In this document: positions 48,660-59,172 of the stretch, piece after piece
Position numbering within the stretch: the stretch's first letter is position 1
Layout: each line of letters opens with the position of its first letter
Assembly: GCA_019056595.1 (NCBI GenBank)
Contig: CP036163.1
Location: 1,922,001-1,986,000 of the forward strand
DNA: 64,000 bases
Origin: Pectobacterium atrosepticum
GTDB lineage: Bacteria > Pseudomonadota > Gammaproteobacteria > Enterobacterales > Enterobacteriaceae
Direction: 5' to 3'
Translations under genes and position numbers: made by a program
The notes under the pieces: generated by a model
Told to the model about the DNA's origin: nothing
Databases searched by the model: none
The model's input: only the letters and a program-made list of their open reading frames with translations

Positions 48660-49919
48660 ATGGAATTCTTCCGTTTTTTAATGAGTGATGTGCTGTCTGA
48701 ACCGTCAATATTAGTTGGTTTGATTGCGCTTATCGGTCTGATTGCCCAGAAAAAACCTGCCACGGAATGCATCAAAGGGACGGTGAAAACCGTAATGGGT
48801 TTCCTGATCCTCGGCGCGGGCGCGAGCCTGATTGTCTCATCGCTAGGCGACTTCGCCGCGATTTTCCACCATGCGTTCGGTATCGCGGGTGTAGTGCCTA
48901 ACAATGAGGCGATTGTCGCGGTCGCCCAGAAGAACTTCGGCACCGAGATGGCGATGATCATGTTCTTCGCGATGGTCATTAATATCGCGATCGCACGCTT
49001 TACGCCGTGGAAATACATTTTCTTAACGGGTCACCACACGCTGTTTATGTCGATGATGGTTGCCGTGATTCTGGCAACGGCGGGCATGAAAGGTGTGCTG
49101 CTGATTACCGTGGGATCGCTGGTGGTTGGGGTATCGATGGTGCTGTTCCCTGCCATTATTCACCCGTATATGAAGAAAGTAACGGGATCCGATGACGTTG
49201 CCTTTGGTCACTTCTCTGCGATATCACAGCTGCTGTCAGCGTTTATTGGTAGCAAATTTGGTAATAAAGAGAAATCAACAGAAGACATGGAAGTACCGAA
49301 GAGCCTGCTGTTCCTGCGTGATACGCCGGTCGCCATCGCCTTTACCATGTTTTTCATCTTCATTTTCACCTGCCTGTTTGCTGGCCCAGAAGCGGTGAAA
49401 ACGATGAACGCGGGTGGGAAAAACTGGTTCATGTTTTCGCTGATCCAATCCATTACCTTTGCCGCTGGCGTGTATATCGTGCTGCAAGGCGTGCGTATGG
49501 TGATTGCGGAAATCGTGCCCGCGTTTAAAGGCATTTCTGACAAACTCGTCCCCAACGCTAAACCAGCATTAGATTGCCCCGTCGTCTTCCCCTATGCGCC
49601 AAATGCCGTTCTGGTCGGCTTCCTGAGCAGCTTTGCCGCTGGGGTGATCGGAATGGTGCTGCTCTACCTGCTGGGTATGACGGTGATCATTCCCGGCGTG
49701 GTGCCGCACTTCTTTGTCGGCGCGGCGGCTGGGGTTTTCGGTAACGCTACCGGCGGACGTCGTGGCGCAATTTTAGGCTCCTTTACCAACGGGTTGCTGA
49801 TTACTTTCATACCTGTTTTCCTGCTGCCAGTGTTGGGCAGTATCGGGCTGGCAAACACCACGTTCAGTGATTCCGACTTCGGCGCGGTGGGTATTTTGCT
49901 GGGTATTATTGTGCGCTAA
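48660..49919 (+). CDS. PTS EIIC component, UlaA/SgaT-like permease
   Basis: A 419-residue membrane permease of the ascorbate-GAT family: about ten hydrophobic segments, with [25 protein letters not shown] near the N-terminus and a [15 protein letters not shown] loop near the C-terminus (about 370). It would import and phosphorylate a sugar or acid. 15 bp after EIIB. The next gene is a fructose-6-phosphate aldolase, so the transported substrate may be converted to a keto-phosphate. Confidence 0.92.
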   Translation: MEFFRFLMSDVLSEPSILVGLIALIGLIAQKKPATECIKGTVKTVMGFLILGAGASLIVSSLGDFAAIFHHAFGIAGVVPNNEAIVAVAQKNFGTEMAMIMFFAMVINIAIARFTPWKYIFLTGHHTLFMSMMVAVILATAGMKGVLLITVGSLVVGVSMVLFPAIIHPYMKKVTGSDDVAFGHFSAISQLLSAFIGSKFGNKEKSTEDMEVPKSLLFLRDTPVAIAFTMFFIFIFTCLFAGPEAVKTMNAGGKNWFMFSLIQSITFAAGVYIVLQGVRMVIAEIVPAFKGISDKLVPNAKPALDCPVVFPYAPNAVLVGFLSSFAAGVIGMVLLYLLGMTVIIPGVVPHFFVGAAAGVFGNATGGRRGAILGSFTNGLLITFIPVFLLPVLGSIGLANTTFSDSDFGAVGILLGIIVR

Positions 49920-49971
49920 GCGCCACAGTATTGATGTCATCCGAAACACCGATTTCAGTACGGAGGAAATG

Positions 49972-50637
49972 ATGGAATTCTATTTAGATACGGCTGATGT
50001 AGCCGCAGTGGAACGACTCGCTGGCGTGTTACCGATTAAAGGCGTGACCACCAACCCGAGCATTGTCGCACGCGGAAAATCCGATATTTATAGCGTGCTG
50101 CGGGACATGCAGGCCGTTATCGGCGCAGAAGGACAGCTGTTTGCTCAGGTGATGTCACGCGATCCTGACGTGATGGTGGAAGAGGCGTTAAAGCTCAGAG
50201 ATGTGATTCCTTCTCTGGTCGTCAAAGTGCCGGTAACACATGCAGGCTTACGTGCCATTAAGCAATTGACAGAATTGGATATTCCCACCCTTGGTACCGC
50301 TGTGTACGGTGCAGGGCAAGGGTTTTATGCCGCGCTGGCGGGCGCTCGTTATATCGCGCCTTACGTCAACCGCATTGATGCACAGGGTGGAGACGGGATT
50401 GCGCTAGTGAAAGAGCTGCAAACCCTGATTAACCTGCACAGTCCGCAGACTCAGGTGCTGGCAGCCAGCTTTCGCACTCCGCGTCAGGTATTGGACTGCC
50501 TACTAGCGGGGTGTCAGGCTATTACGGTTGACCCAGCCGTTGCCGAGCTGTTCCTGCAAGATCCTGCGGTTGACGATGCACTTAACCGCTTCGATCACGA
50601 CTGGCAGGCACGCTTTGGTCATGCCAATCTTGGCTGA
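49972..50637 (+). CDS. Fructose-6-phosphate aldolase (FSA/transaldolase-like)
   Basis: A 221-residue class I aldolase (E. coli FsaA and FsaB are 220). Begins [35 protein letters not shown]; the Schiff-base Lys is in SLVVKVPVT (about 85) and Tyr in [18 protein letters not shown] at 49962-49966 places the start at ATG 49972 rather than ATG 49969. It splits fructose-6-phosphate or similar into dihydroxyacetone and glyceraldehyde-3-phosphate. Placed at the end of the PTS operon. Confidence 0.9.
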   Translation: MEFYLDTADVAAVERLAGVLPIKGVTTNPSIVARGKSDIYSVLRDMQAVIGAEGQLFAQVMSRDPDVMVEEALKLRDVIPSLVVKVPVTHAGLRAIKQLTELDIPTLGTAVYGAGQGFYAALAGARYIAPYVNRIDAQGGDGIALVKELQTLINLHSPQTQVLAASFRTPRQVLDCLLAGCQAITVDPAVAELFLQDPAVDDALNRFDHDWQARFGHANLG

Positions 50638-50646
50638 TTGATGGAG

Positions 50647-50675
50647 AACACCACTCGCCGAACGGGTGGTGTTTT
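50647..50675 (+). terminator. Terminator after the aldolase gene
   Basis: AACACCACTCG-CCGAA-CGGGTGGTGTT, 11-bp stem with one G-U pair, followed by TT. Ends the PTS operon 10 bp after the stop. Confidence 0.8.
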
Positions 50676-50717
50676 CAAAACGATCGTGTCATTAAAACGA
50701 TCGGATGACTAAAACGA

Positions 50718-51077
50718 TCAATGCAGGATGAACTCGCGATACTTTTCCACCAGCGTCAGAAAATCATCCAGACCGCATAAAGACAGGCTCTCTTCGTCAT
50801 AATAACTCATGCCCTCCTCCAGCTCATCCGTGGTGAAAGACAGTTGATTCGCCTGAACCATGACTTCTTCTTCATCCAGCAATAGCGTGTATTCGTGGCC
50901 CACGCGCCGCCACTGCCGTTCGCTACCTGCGACGGAACGCGCTCCATCCTCTACGTCAGTCAATACCGTCAGTTGGCCTTTTACTTCTTCATTGAACCAG
51001 TGCCCAATCGCTTCATGTCCCATCGACATACGAACGATGACCTGACCCGTCACATCCCGCAAAAATTCATAGTCCAT
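50718..51077 (-). CDS. yacL: YacL family protein (UPF0231)
   Basis: A 119-residue acidic protein of unknown role, starting [32 protein letters not shown] and ending [22 protein letters not shown], as in E. coli YacL. It lies just downstream of acnB on the same strand, the same context as in E. coli. Confidence 0.92.
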   Translation of the reverse strand: MDYEFLRDVTGQVIVRMSMGHEAIGHWFNEEVKGQLTVLTDVEDGARSVAGSERQWRRVGHEYTLLLDEEEVMVQANQLSFTTDELEEGMSYYDEESLSLCGLDDFLTLVEKYREFILH

Positions 51078-51194
51078 GATGCCATCCTCACTGTGATGTC
51101 TCTTCTGTTTAGTTTAGTCGCCTCTACACCCTATCGTCGTGATGCACCTTCACCTTTGATGTTGCAGATGCACAAGGTGGAATGGAGCAGGCAG

Positions 51195-51220
51195 AAAAAA
51201 AGGAGGCACAAGGCCTCCTT
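51195..51220 (-). terminator. Terminator of acnB
   Basis: On the minus strand AAGGAGGC-CTTGT-GCCTCCTT followed by a run of T (A-tract 51195-51200 on plus): an 8-bp perfect stem 28 bp after the acnB stop. Confidence 0.9.
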
Positions 51221-51247
51221 CGGTGTAGGGATGCGAACTATAGCGAG

Positions 51248-53845
51248 TTAGACAGTCGTCTGGAAGATCACGCCATCGGCTTTCTCAGTATATTGACCTA
51301 ACTGGTCAAAATTCAGATAGCGATAGGTGTCCTGCGCGGTTTTATCCACCTGCGACATGTAGGTCTGGTACTCTTCCGGCGTCGGCAAACGGCCCAGCAG
51401 CGAGGCAACCGCAGCCAGTTCAGCAGACGCAAGATACACGTTAGCACCGGTTCCCAAACGGTTCGGGAAGTTACGGGTCGACGTAGAAACAACCGTCGCG
51501 CCATCCGCCACGCGCGCCTGATTACCCATGCACAGCGAGCAGCCTGGGATCTCGATACGCGCTCCGCTTTTGCCAAATACGCTGTAATAGCCTTCTTCCG
51601 TCAGCTGTGCAGCGTCCATTTTGGTCGGTGGCGCAACCCACAGACGGGTCGGCAGCTGGCCTTTGTGGCTATCCAGCAGTTTACCCGCCGCACGAAAGTG
51701 TCCGATGTTGGTCATACAGGAACCGATGAAGACCTCATCAATCTTCTCGCCCTGCACGTCAGACAGCCAGCGCGCATCGTCTGGATCGTTCGGCGCACAC
51801 AGGATCGGCTCTTTGATGTCAGCCAGATCGATGTCGATCACCGCCGCATACTCGGCATCGGCATCGGCTTCCAGCAGTTGCGGATCCGCCAGCCATTTTT
51901 CCATACCCTGAACACGACGTTCCAGCGTACGACGATCGCCGTAACCTTCGGAGATCATCCACTTCAACAGCACGATGTTGGAGTTCAGATACTCGATGAT
52001 CGGCGCTTTATCCAGCTTGATCGTACAACCGGCTGCAGAACGTTCCGCCGAGGCGTCGGTCAGTTCAAACGCCTGCTCGACTTTCAGATCCGGCAGACCT
52101 TCGATCTCCAGAATACGACCAGAGAAGATGTTCTTCTTACCTTTCTTCTCAACGGTCAGCAGACCTTGTTTGATGGCATACAGCGGAATGGCGTGAACCA
52201 GATCGCGCAGAGTAATACCCGGCTGCATTTTGCCTTTGAAGCGCACCAGAATAGATTCCGGCATATCCAGCGGCATCACGCCCGTAGCCGCAGCGAACGC
52301 CACCAGCCCAGAACCCGCAGGGAAAGAGATACCGATTGGGAAACGGGTGTGGGAGTCACCGCCTGTACCCACGGTATCCGGCAGCAGCATACGGTTCAGC
52401 CAGGAGTGAATAACACCATCGCCCGGACGCAGCGATACGCCGCCACGGTTCATGATGAAATCAGGCAGCGTGTGGTGCGTGGTCACGTCAACCGGCTTAG
52501 GATAGGCCGCAGTGTGACAGAACGACTGCATCACCAAGTCAGCGGAGAAGCCGAGACAAGCCAGATCTTTCAGCTCATCACGAGTCATCGGCCCGGTGGT
52601 GTCCTGTGAACCCACGGATGTCATCTTAGGTTCGCAGTATTCATCAGGACGAATACCCGCGACGCCGCAGGCGCGACCGACCATTTTCTGCGCCAGTGAG
52701 AAGCCTTTTTTGCTGGCTTCAATGGCTTTAGAAATACGGAAGACATCGCTGTGCGGCAAGCCCAGTGACTCACGCGCTTTAGACGTCAGCCCGCGTCCGA
52801 TGATCAGTGGAATTCGGCCACCGGCGCGCACTTCATCCAGTAATACGTCGGTCTTCAGGGCAAATGTCGCTAACACTTCATTAGTGCCATGACGGCGTAC
52901 TTCACCTTCATACGGGTAGATGTCGATCACATCGCCCATATTGAGATCGTTCACATCGACTTCGATCGGCAACGCACCAGCATCTTCCATCGTGTTGAAG
53001 AAAATTGGCGCAATCTTGCCGCCCAGCACCACACCACCACCGCGTTTGTTCGGAACATGAGGAATGTCTTCACCCATGAACCACAGCACGGAGTTGGTCG
53101 CAGATTTACGCGACGATCCCGTACCAACGACGTCACCGACGTACGCCAGCGGGAAGCCTTTCTTGTTCAGTTCTTCGATCTGTTTGATCGGACCCACGTT
53201 GCCAGGCTGATCGGGATCAATGCCTTCACGGGCATTTTTCAGCATCGCCAACGCGTGCAGCGGGATATCAGGGCGCGACCAGGCATCAGGTGCCGGAGAC
53301 AGGTCATCAGTGTTAGTTTCACCAGTGACTTTAAAGACGGTAACGGTAATTTTTTCCGCCAGTTTCGGGCGGGACAGGAACCACTCGGCATCAGCCCAGG
53401 ATTGAATCACTTTCTTGGCGTGCGCATTGCCTGCTTTCGCCTTTTCTTCCACATCATAGAAGTTATCAAACATCAGCAGCGTCTGGGACAACGCTTTCGC
53501 GGCAATCGGTGCCAGCGTGTCGCTGTCTAACGCATCAATTAGCGGATGAATGTTATAACCACCTTGCATGGTGCCCAACAGCTCAATCGCTTTTTCCTGG
53601 GTAACCAAGGGGGAAGTGGCTTCGCCTTTAGCGACAGCAGCCAAAAAACCGGCCTTCACGTAGGCGGCTTCATCAACACCGGGTGGAACGCGGTTAATCA
53701 GCAGATCAAGCAATACTTCCTCTTCGCCTGCCGGGGGATTCTTGAGTGACTCAACCAGCGCGGCCATCTGCGTGGCATCTAACGGTTTAGGAACAATCCC
53801 CTGCGCAGCCCGCTCGGCTACGTGCTTACGATATTCTTCTAGCAC
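51248..53845 (-). CDS. acnB: Aconitate hydratase B
   Basis: AcnB, 865 residues as in E. coli, isomerising citrate and isocitrate in the TCA cycle and (also) acting on 2-methylaconitate. The 4Fe-4S ligands are visible in [10 protein letters not shown] and [12 protein letters not shown] near the C-terminus (about 710-775). Starts with GTG 53845: the protein then begins as [21 protein letters not shown], matching E. coli, and GAGGAA lies 7 bp upstream. Upstream in-frame codons would add 22 acidic residues and are rejected. Upstream neighbour in E. coli is lpd; here an accessory block is inserted. Confidence 0.97.
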   Translation of the reverse strand: MLEEYRKHVAERAAQGIVPKPLDATQMAALVESLKNPPAGEEEVLLDLLINRVPPGVDEAAYVKAGFLAAVAKGEATSPLVTQEKAIELLGTMQGGYNIHPLIDALDSDTLAPIAAKALSQTLLMFDNFYDVEEKAKAGNAHAKKVIQSWADAEWFLSRPKLAEKITVTVFKVTGETNTDDLSPAPDAWSRPDIPLHALAMLKNAREGIDPDQPGNVGPIKQIEELNKKGFPLAYVGDVVGTGSSRKSATNSVLWFMGEDIPHVPNKRGGGVVLGGKIAPIFFNTMEDAGALPIEVDVNDLNMGDVIDIYPYEGEVRRHGTNEVLATFALKTDVLLDEVRAGGRIPLIIGRGLTSKARESLGLPHSDVFRISKAIEASKKGFSLAQKMVGRACGVAGIRPDEYCEPKMTSVGSQDTTGPMTRDELKDLACLGFSADLVMQSFCHTAAYPKPVDVTTHHTLPDFIMNRGGVSLRPGDGVIHSWLNRMLLPDTVGTGGDSHTRFPIGISFPAGSGLVAFAAATGVMPLDMPESILVRFKGKMQPGITLRDLVHAIPLYAIKQGLLTVEKKGKKNIFSGRILEIEGLPDLKVEQAFELTDASAERSAAGCTIKLDKAPIIEYLNSNIVLLKWMISEGYGDRRTLERRVQGMEKWLADPQLLEADADAEYAAVIDIDLADIKEPILCAPNDPDDARWLSDVQGEKIDEVFIGSCMTNIGHFRAAGKLLDSHKGQLPTRLWVAPPTKMDAAQLTEEGYYSVFGKSGARIEIPGCSLCMGNQARVADGATVVSTSTRNFPNRLGTGANVYLASAELAAVASLLGRLPTPEEYQTYMSQVDKTAQDTYRYLNFDQLGQYTEKADGVIFQTTV

Positions 53846-54289
53846 GACGTTTTCCTCGCTCTCATTGTCTTCATTATGCCCGGCGCCCTTGTTCCCCATT
53901 ATGGTGTCCATGCCTGGGTGTCAGGGTGTGGATGTAAGGTAGTAGAGTGTCCGGTCCAGCCTCGTCAGCATATCAGGATTTGAATCGATTGTTAATTCGT
54001 TCACATAATAGCAACATTAATTTTTATTCAACTGTGCTATGTGTCCAATGTCACTATCACTGAAAAATACCGACATCAGCAGAATAGCATGCCCCTGACA
54101 GCGCACACTAACTATGCTGATTTAACCATGCAATATGTGGGTTTTTAACAATATAACGTGATTAAGCATCGTCTAAAGACGCAGCGATAATCAGAATGTT
54201 CGCAATAGAGTCTGAATAAGTGTTAACAGATGATAGGTGCCCCCACGGCAATGATGCCGGATGGCTTCATTGATAACAGGAAAGACTCC
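53846..54289. other. Intergenic region upstream of acnB and the DUF3060 gene
   Basis: 444 bp with promoters for both directions. TGTTAATT at 53990-53997 is a partial ArcA-like word about 145 bp upstream of acnB, plausible but weak. Nothing else recognisable. Confidence 0.35.
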
Positions 54290-54796
54290 ATGAAGATGAA
54301 ACGATATATGCACGTGATTTCTGCCACACTTCTGGCGTTCACCGCATCTGTCTATGCCGCACCTATTGAGCTGGAGGGTATCGGCTTAACACGCGATATT
54401 CCTTGCAATGGCAATGATGTCAGTATTTCAGGCAACGGCAATAACATCGCACTCACAGGCAAATGTGCCGCTATTTCCGTCACGGGTTCCGAGCACAACG
54501 TAACATTCGATACCGCGACATCCCTTACCGTGACCGGTTCCGAGATTGCCGTTACAGGTCAATCAACCGGAGACCTGACCGTCGCCGCCTATAAAAACAC
54601 GATCCGCACTCACATTATTGCCGATGATAAGCCAGTAAAGGTGAACGTAACTGGCACAGAACATCATCTCGATTTGGATTTTAAAGGGCCTGCTCTGGTC
54701 TCCTTCAATGGCATCAGTAACCGCCTATCATGGGGCGGAACAGAGCCGCAATTCTCGTCTAGCGGCGCCAATAACGTCATCAAACAAAAGCCCTAG
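54290..54796 (+). CDS. DUF3060 domain exported protein
   Basis: A 168-residue protein with a signal peptide (MKMKRYMHVISATLLAFTASVYAAP, cut after VYA). The rest is a repetitive beta-rich array of short units built on V-T-G-S-E and N-I-A-L-T-G-K patterns (SISGNGNNIALTGKCAAISVTGSEHNVTF), typical of DUF3060. Two cysteines (PCNGND, GKCAAI). Role unknown; probably periplasmic or surface. ATG 54290 after AGGAAAG; upstream ATGs lack a site. Confidence 0.78.
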   Translation: MKMKRYMHVISATLLAFTASVYAAPIELEGIGLTRDIPCNGNDVSISGNGNNIALTGKCAAISVTGSEHNVTFDTATSLTVTGSEIAVTGQSTGDLTVAAYKNTIRTHIIADDKPVKVNVTGTEHHLDLDFKGPALVSFNGISNRLSWGGTEPQFSSSGANNVIKQKP

Positions 54797-54905
54797 CCTG
54801 CATTTTTTCTCTGACGTTACCAGTCAAGTTGGGGAGAAATGTGGCAATGATATGGTAAGCTCAATACATTAGATATCACTAAATTAGTCAGTCGCGCAGG
54901 ATGGT

Positions 54906-55223
54906 ATGAATATGGCGTTGAGCAATGCGGATCGGGAATTCATGCAGGACGGTGCGGCAAAAGCCGCGGCATTGCTGCGCGCGATTGGCAACGAAAACAG
55001 GCTGCTGGTACTTTGCTTGCTTATCGAGCACAGAGAAATGTCAGTTGGTGCGCTGCTTGAACACATCCCGCTGAGTCAGTCCGCTCTCTCGCAACATCTG
55101 GCGAAAATGCGTGAGGAAGGGCTGATTAGCTATCGACGCGAATCACAAACGCTGCACTACCGCATCGAAAATCACGACGTAGAAAAAATCGTCGCCACCT
55201 TAAAAGCCCTTTTCTGTCCCTGA
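54906..55223 (+). CDS. ArsR family regulator, YgaV/BigR-like
   Basis: A 105-residue winged-helix protein. The recognition helix region is LSQSALSQHLAKMREEGLISYRRE (about 57-80). Two conserved cysteines, Cys37 in RLLVLCLLIEH and Cys104 in the terminal LFCP, match the pair that senses sulfide or persulfide in BigR/SqrR/YgaV proteins, rather than metal sites of ArsR. ATG 54906 follows AGGATGGT. No sulfur-detoxification gene is adjacent. It converges on the siderophore receptor gene. Confidence 0.82.
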   Translation: MNMALSNADREFMQDGAAKAAALLRAIGNENRLLVLCLLIEHREMSVGALLEHIPLSQSALSQHLAKMREEGLISYRRESQTLHYRIENHDVEKIVATLKALFCP

Positions 55224-55295
55224 TAGCGATAATAAAAAATTTCTGGGAGAAATTTTTAACGTTGCGCCGCAACGGCTCGCAGGGATGGCGCGCCA

Positions 55296-55326
55296 TAAAA
55301 AACGCCACGGGATTTCCCGTAGCGTT
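55296..55326. terminator. Bidirectional terminator between ArsR and siderophore receptor genes
   Basis: AACGC(C)ACGGGA-TT-TCCCGT(A)GCGTT, 11 paired positions with one mismatch, preceded by AAAAA (giving TTTTT on the minus strand). Best suited to stop the receptor transcript. Confidence 0.82.
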
Positions 55327-55334
55327 TGCGACTC

Positions 55335-55349
55335 AGTATGACGGGTATA
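55335..55349. repeat. ERIC right-end remnant
   Basis: AGTATGACGGGTATA, identical to the terminal 15 bp of an ERIC element, 5 bp from the receptor stop. The rest of the element is absent. Confidence 0.6.
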
Positions 55350-55353
55350 AGAT

Positions 55354-57654
55354 CTAGAACGACGTATTCACGCTGACAAAGAAAGTCCGTCCCGGTTCGT
55401 TGTACGTTGCCGCACCTGCACCCGCAATGGTGACAACGTTGTTGTTCACCACATCCTGCGCATTACCGGCACGGAACAGCCGCTTATCAAACAGGTTATC
55501 GATCCCCCCTGTCACGCTCAGATTCTTATTAAATTTGTAGCTACTGCTTAATCCGAACAGCGCATAAGGGCTTAATTCATTGGTTGCGCTACCGGTTACG
55601 CGATCGCCTTTATAGTTATACATCTTCGGTTTCTGACGACCATACCAGGTCACATCAGCCAAGAAGGAAAGCTTCTCCGTCGCCTGCCAGTCCACCGATG
55701 AATTCAGGGTAAATTCCGGCGTAATCGACAAATAATCGCCCGTGGTTTTATTTTTTGATTCCAGCATCCAGGTCAGGTTATTACGCCAGTTGATCGTCTC
55801 TGTGACAGGAACGGTCAGGTTACCTTCCAATCCTTGAATGACGGCTTTCGGTACATTTCCCCATTGGAAGATATTGGCGTTGTTGCGACCCGTATTGTTT
55901 CCACCTACAGCGTTACCAATGACATTGTTTCCTGATTCAATTTTGTTGCGGTAATCATTGTGGAAGTAGGTGATACCAGCAATCAAACCGTCGCGGTGAA
56001 ACTCTAAACCAATCTCTTTATTCAGGCTGGTTTCCGCTTTCAGGTCTTCATTGCCGATCAGGTAGCAAGCAGTACCGCCAGAACAACCTTGTCCACGGCT
56101 ATAAAGGATGTAGTTCTCGTTAGTCTGGTACAGATTCGGCGCTTTGTAAGCGCGGGCGATACCCAGCTTCAACGTGTAATCGTCACCCAATTCCTGCGCT
56201 AGGTTGAGCGACGGGCTCCAGTTGGTGCCTGCCGTGCTGTGATTATCGACACGCAGCGCCGGTGTCAACATGGTGCTTTGCGTCAGTTGGATATTATCTT
56301 CCACGAAAGCGGAAGCCAGACGAGCAGAGGATCGCTCACTACGGCCACCACTACTAAGAGAACCCACACTGCCCGCTTCAGTTGTCGTCTGCGAGTTAGA
56401 AACTGGATCCTTCATCTTCTGTTCGTTCCACTCAACCCCGAACGTTAGCACCTGATCGACCCAGACATTGAGCGGAAGATTCACTTCGTTATGCGCAGTG
56501 AAATTATCCAGCTTTATCGTGCCATATTGGTTCGGACTCGTCGTATCAAAAATACCTTCTAAACCGCCAGACAGTCCCTCAAGGATGCGGGTATTGTGCG
56601 TACGCTCGTATTGCAGATACGACGTAGAGCTGACGCCGCTGTCCCAGTAGCCGCGATGCGTGACCGCAAAATTCTGGCGGTACATACGGTTAGTTTCCTT
56701 GCCATAATTGCTTACGACAAGCGGATTAGTATTGGTATTTTGCGAATCGCCCGCATAGATATTGCCCTGACGACTGGAGCCGGCTTCAAACTCCAGCGAC
56801 TGCTGCTTAGTCATATCCCAACGTAGCAGGCCGCTGATATCTTTGTTGCGCACCCCTTCACGCCCAGAAGGCAGTGAAGCGGACTGATTACCGGCACGCG
56901 CTGACTGATGTCCTTCATTAATATCGCGCGCATCAGCCTCGGTTTTATTCAGATTACCGTAGAGGCGGAAGCTCAGGCTATCGGTCAGGCCGCCCATCAG
57001 GCTGAAATCGGTACGCTTGGTCGCACCTTCCGCGCTATGTTCCGGCGCGTTCAGATAAGTATTCCAGGTACCGTGCCATTCTTGCATCGGCTGTTTGGTG
57101 ATGATGTTGACCACACCGCCCGCTGCGCCGTTACCATAGCGCGCCGCCGCTGGGCCGCGCAGCACTTCAATGCGCTCCACCATATCAGCAGGCACCCAGT
57201 TGGTGTCACCGCGGGTATCACGCTCGCCACGCCAGCCATAACGCACTTCTGTACGGCTCGACACCGGCTTGCCATCCACCAGAATCAGGGTGTTTTCTGG
57301 TCCCATGCCGCGGATATCGATCTGGCGATTGTTACCACGCTGGCCGCTGGTTGAGTTACCGGACAGGTTTACGCCCGGCATGGTGCGAATGAGTTCTGAC
57401 AGATCGTTAGCGGGCGGGCGCTTGCTGATATCCTCAGCCGTAATCACCGATACACCTGGAGCTTGACGCGTTTGCTCCGCAGCCGTCACCACCATCGTAT
57501 CGCCCGATGGACTGCTTTCGGCCTGATTCTGCACCTGAGGGGCAGGTTCTGTTGAAGGAATGGTCGAGGTCTGCGCCGCACTCAGAAACGAAGTCATCCC
57601 GCAGCTAACGCCAATGAGCGTCGCCAGATAACGGCGCGATTGTGGTAATTTCAT
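55354..57654 (-). CDS. TonB-dependent catecholate siderophore receptor (FepA/PfeA/IrgA-like)
   Basis: A 766-residue outer-membrane receptor. Signal peptide about 1-28 (LATLIGVSCGMTSFLSAAQ), a TonB box near SGDTMVVTAAEQ (about 50-60), a plug domain (about 70-195, with DIRGMGPENTLILVDGKPVSSR and RIEVLRGPAAARYGNGAAGGVVNI), then a 22-strand barrel ending in the terminal Phe (SVNTSF). Resembles ferric enterobactin receptors. ATG 57654 has AGGA upstream; the preceding TTG is not a start. Divergent from an AraC/PchR-type activator, which probably senses the ferric siderophore. Confidence 0.9.
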   Translation of the reverse strand: MKLPQSRRYLATLIGVSCGMTSFLSAAQTSTIPSTEPAPQVQNQAESSPSGDTMVVTAAEQTRQAPGVSVITAEDISKRPPANDLSELIRTMPGVNLSGNSTSGQRGNNRQIDIRGMGPENTLILVDGKPVSSRTEVRYGWRGERDTRGDTNWVPADMVERIEVLRGPAAARYGNGAAGGVVNIITKQPMQEWHGTWNTYLNAPEHSAEGATKRTDFSLMGGLTDSLSFRLYGNLNKTEADARDINEGHQSARAGNQSASLPSGREGVRNKDISGLLRWDMTKQQSLEFEAGSSRQGNIYAGDSQNTNTNPLVVSNYGKETNRMYRQNFAVTHRGYWDSGVSSTSYLQYERTHNTRILEGLSGGLEGIFDTTSPNQYGTIKLDNFTAHNEVNLPLNVWVDQVLTFGVEWNEQKMKDPVSNSQTTTEAGSVGSLSSGGRSERSSARLASAFVEDNIQLTQSTMLTPALRVDNHSTAGTNWSPSLNLAQELGDDYTLKLGIARAYKAPNLYQTNENYILYSRGQGCSGGTACYLIGNEDLKAETSLNKEIGLEFHRDGLIAGITYFHNDYRNKIESGNNVIGNAVGGNNTGRNNANIFQWGNVPKAVIQGLEGNLTVPVTETINWRNNLTWMLESKNKTTGDYLSITPEFTLNSSVDWQATEKLSFLADVTWYGRQKPKMYNYKGDRVTGSATNELSPYALFGLSSSYKFNKNLSVTGGIDNLFDKRLFRAGNAQDVVNNNVVTIAGAGAATYNEPGRTFFVSVNTSF

Positions 57655-57938
57655 CAAAATTATCCTGCCCTGTAAGAAATGAATAAGTAGCCTGAAAAAG
57701 GTTCAGCATCGTGATTGGTGCAGCGACACCTAACGACCATCAGCAAAGGCGCTGAATAACGGCGGAGATAAAACGCGCAGACATGGCGGTTATCGGGAGA
57801 GAAGCGTCATACAAACGGGGCATCACGTATCGTTGTTATGAAATACTGTGTGTAGTCAATCAGCCCTTTTCTCCGCATTGCCGGAAATGGAAAATACATT
57901 TATCGTGCAATGTGACCTCTCCAACGAAAAATGCTATT

Positions 57939-57957
57939 GAGAAGTATTTGCATTACC
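57939..57957. promoter_or_regulatory. Possible Fur box in the receptor/AraC gap
   Basis: GAGAAGTATTTGCATTACC fits the 19-bp Fur consensus at 12 of 19 positions by my alignment. It is weak, but the position between a siderophore receptor and its PchR-like activator makes it plausible. The rest of 57655-58080 has no other recognised site. Confidence 0.35.
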
Positions 57958-58080
57958 ATTTTGGCGCGGTCATTGTTACATTTGTCATTCAGGACGGGGT
58001 TTGCTCTAGCAGCAAAATGTTTTGCCAAAGCATCAAAATGGAAGGCGCAGGTCGAAGGGTTTAATCAGGTAGGTAATCAC

Positions 58081-59064
58081 GTGCGCAGCTTCACTCAGTC
58101 ATCAAAGCCGATCTTCAAAGATCACATCGTTCAGCAATCGAGTCTGGTCGCGAATAATTACCGTTTTATTGGTCCCCGGTTGATCGATAACACGCCGGTG
58201 CTATTTGGGTCTTTCACGGTTGTGCAGCTCAATCCGCATCTGATCCTGCATACTGCGGATGTGATTAATCGTCACAACATGAAAACCCAAAACCTGCTGG
58301 ATAGCGCGATCAAGCTAGCCATTGTGGTGAGCGGCAATGCGCATATTTCATTTGGCCATCAGGAACTGCATCTGGGAGAGAGCCAGCCAGCTTCGCTGAT
58401 TGCGCTGACGGAACCGACGATGTTTACCCGCATCGGTAAGCGTGATGAATATGAACGCACCATTACGCTGACGTTCGATAGGGAATGGTTGTACGGCAAT
58501 ATGATGGATACCGTTGGCGACTGGCAGGCCATCCACGATTTCACGCAGACCCACCTTGCGACACACTTATGGACACCGTCCCGGCAGGCGCGGGCAATTG
58601 CCTTACAAACGCTGGATGCTAATCCTTGCCAAACGCCGCTCCAGCGCCTTTATCTGGAAACGCAGTGCATGAGCCTGATTATCGAAGCCTTTACTTCACT
58701 GACCGCCAGCGTGGCACAGGAGAAAAGCAGCGGTGTCACCTTACGCGGTTACCATCGTATCCAGCAGATCAGAGACATGCTGGAGAGCGGTAGCGCCGAT
58801 CATCTTTCAATGAGTGAAATCGCTAAAAGCGTCAACATGAGTGAAAGCACGCTGCAGCGCCATTTTCGCCAAACGTTCAATATGAGCGTTTTCGAATACC
58901 TGCGTAACTGTCGCCTACAACGCGCCATGCTAGCCTTGCAAAAAGACGGCATCGGTATTGCACAGGCGGCCAGCATCGCGGGTTACAACAGCCCCGCCAA
59001 CTTTGCCACCGCGCTACGCCGTGCATTCGGCATTACACCCGGGCAGCTAAAAGACCGCTTCTGA
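58081..59064 (+). CDS. AraC family regulator, PchR-like
   Basis: A 327-residue regulator. An N-terminal ligand region (1-220) is followed by the AraC HTH pair: GYHRIQQIRDMLESGSADHLSMSEIAKSVNMSESTLQRHFRQTFNMSVFEYLRNCRLQRAMLAL and IAQAASIAGYNSPANFATALRRAFGITPGQLK. GTG 58081 follows AGGTAGG and gives the usual PchR length; upstream in-frame codons from 57931 are not conserved. Divergent from the catecholate receptor; likely its activator with a ferric siderophore as effector. Confidence 0.88.
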   Translation: MRSFTQSSKPIFKDHIVQQSSLVANNYRFIGPRLIDNTPVLFGSFTVVQLNPHLILHTADVINRHNMKTQNLLDSAIKLAIVVSGNAHISFGHQELHLGESQPASLIALTEPTMFTRIGKRDEYERTITLTFDREWLYGNMMDTVGDWQAIHDFTQTHLATHLWTPSRQARAIALQTLDANPCQTPLQRLYLETQCMSLIIEAFTSLTASVAQEKSSGVTLRGYHRIQQIRDMLESGSADHLSMSEIAKSVNMSESTLQRHFRQTFNMSVFEYLRNCRLQRAMLALQKDGIGIAQAASIAGYNSPANFATALRRAFGITPGQLKDRF

Positions 59065-59172
59065 TTCCGCTCGTTAATAACCAAATGGAATTTATTATTC
59101 CGTTTGGTTATTAATCGCCATTTGGCGATACACAGTAAATTAGTATTTTTCTGCCAAGATGCCTGACAACTC

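Noticed and set aside
57783-58064. Possible small protein between receptor and AraC genes
   Set aside because: No ribosome site, composition unlike neighbours, and it overlaps the probable AraC promoter.
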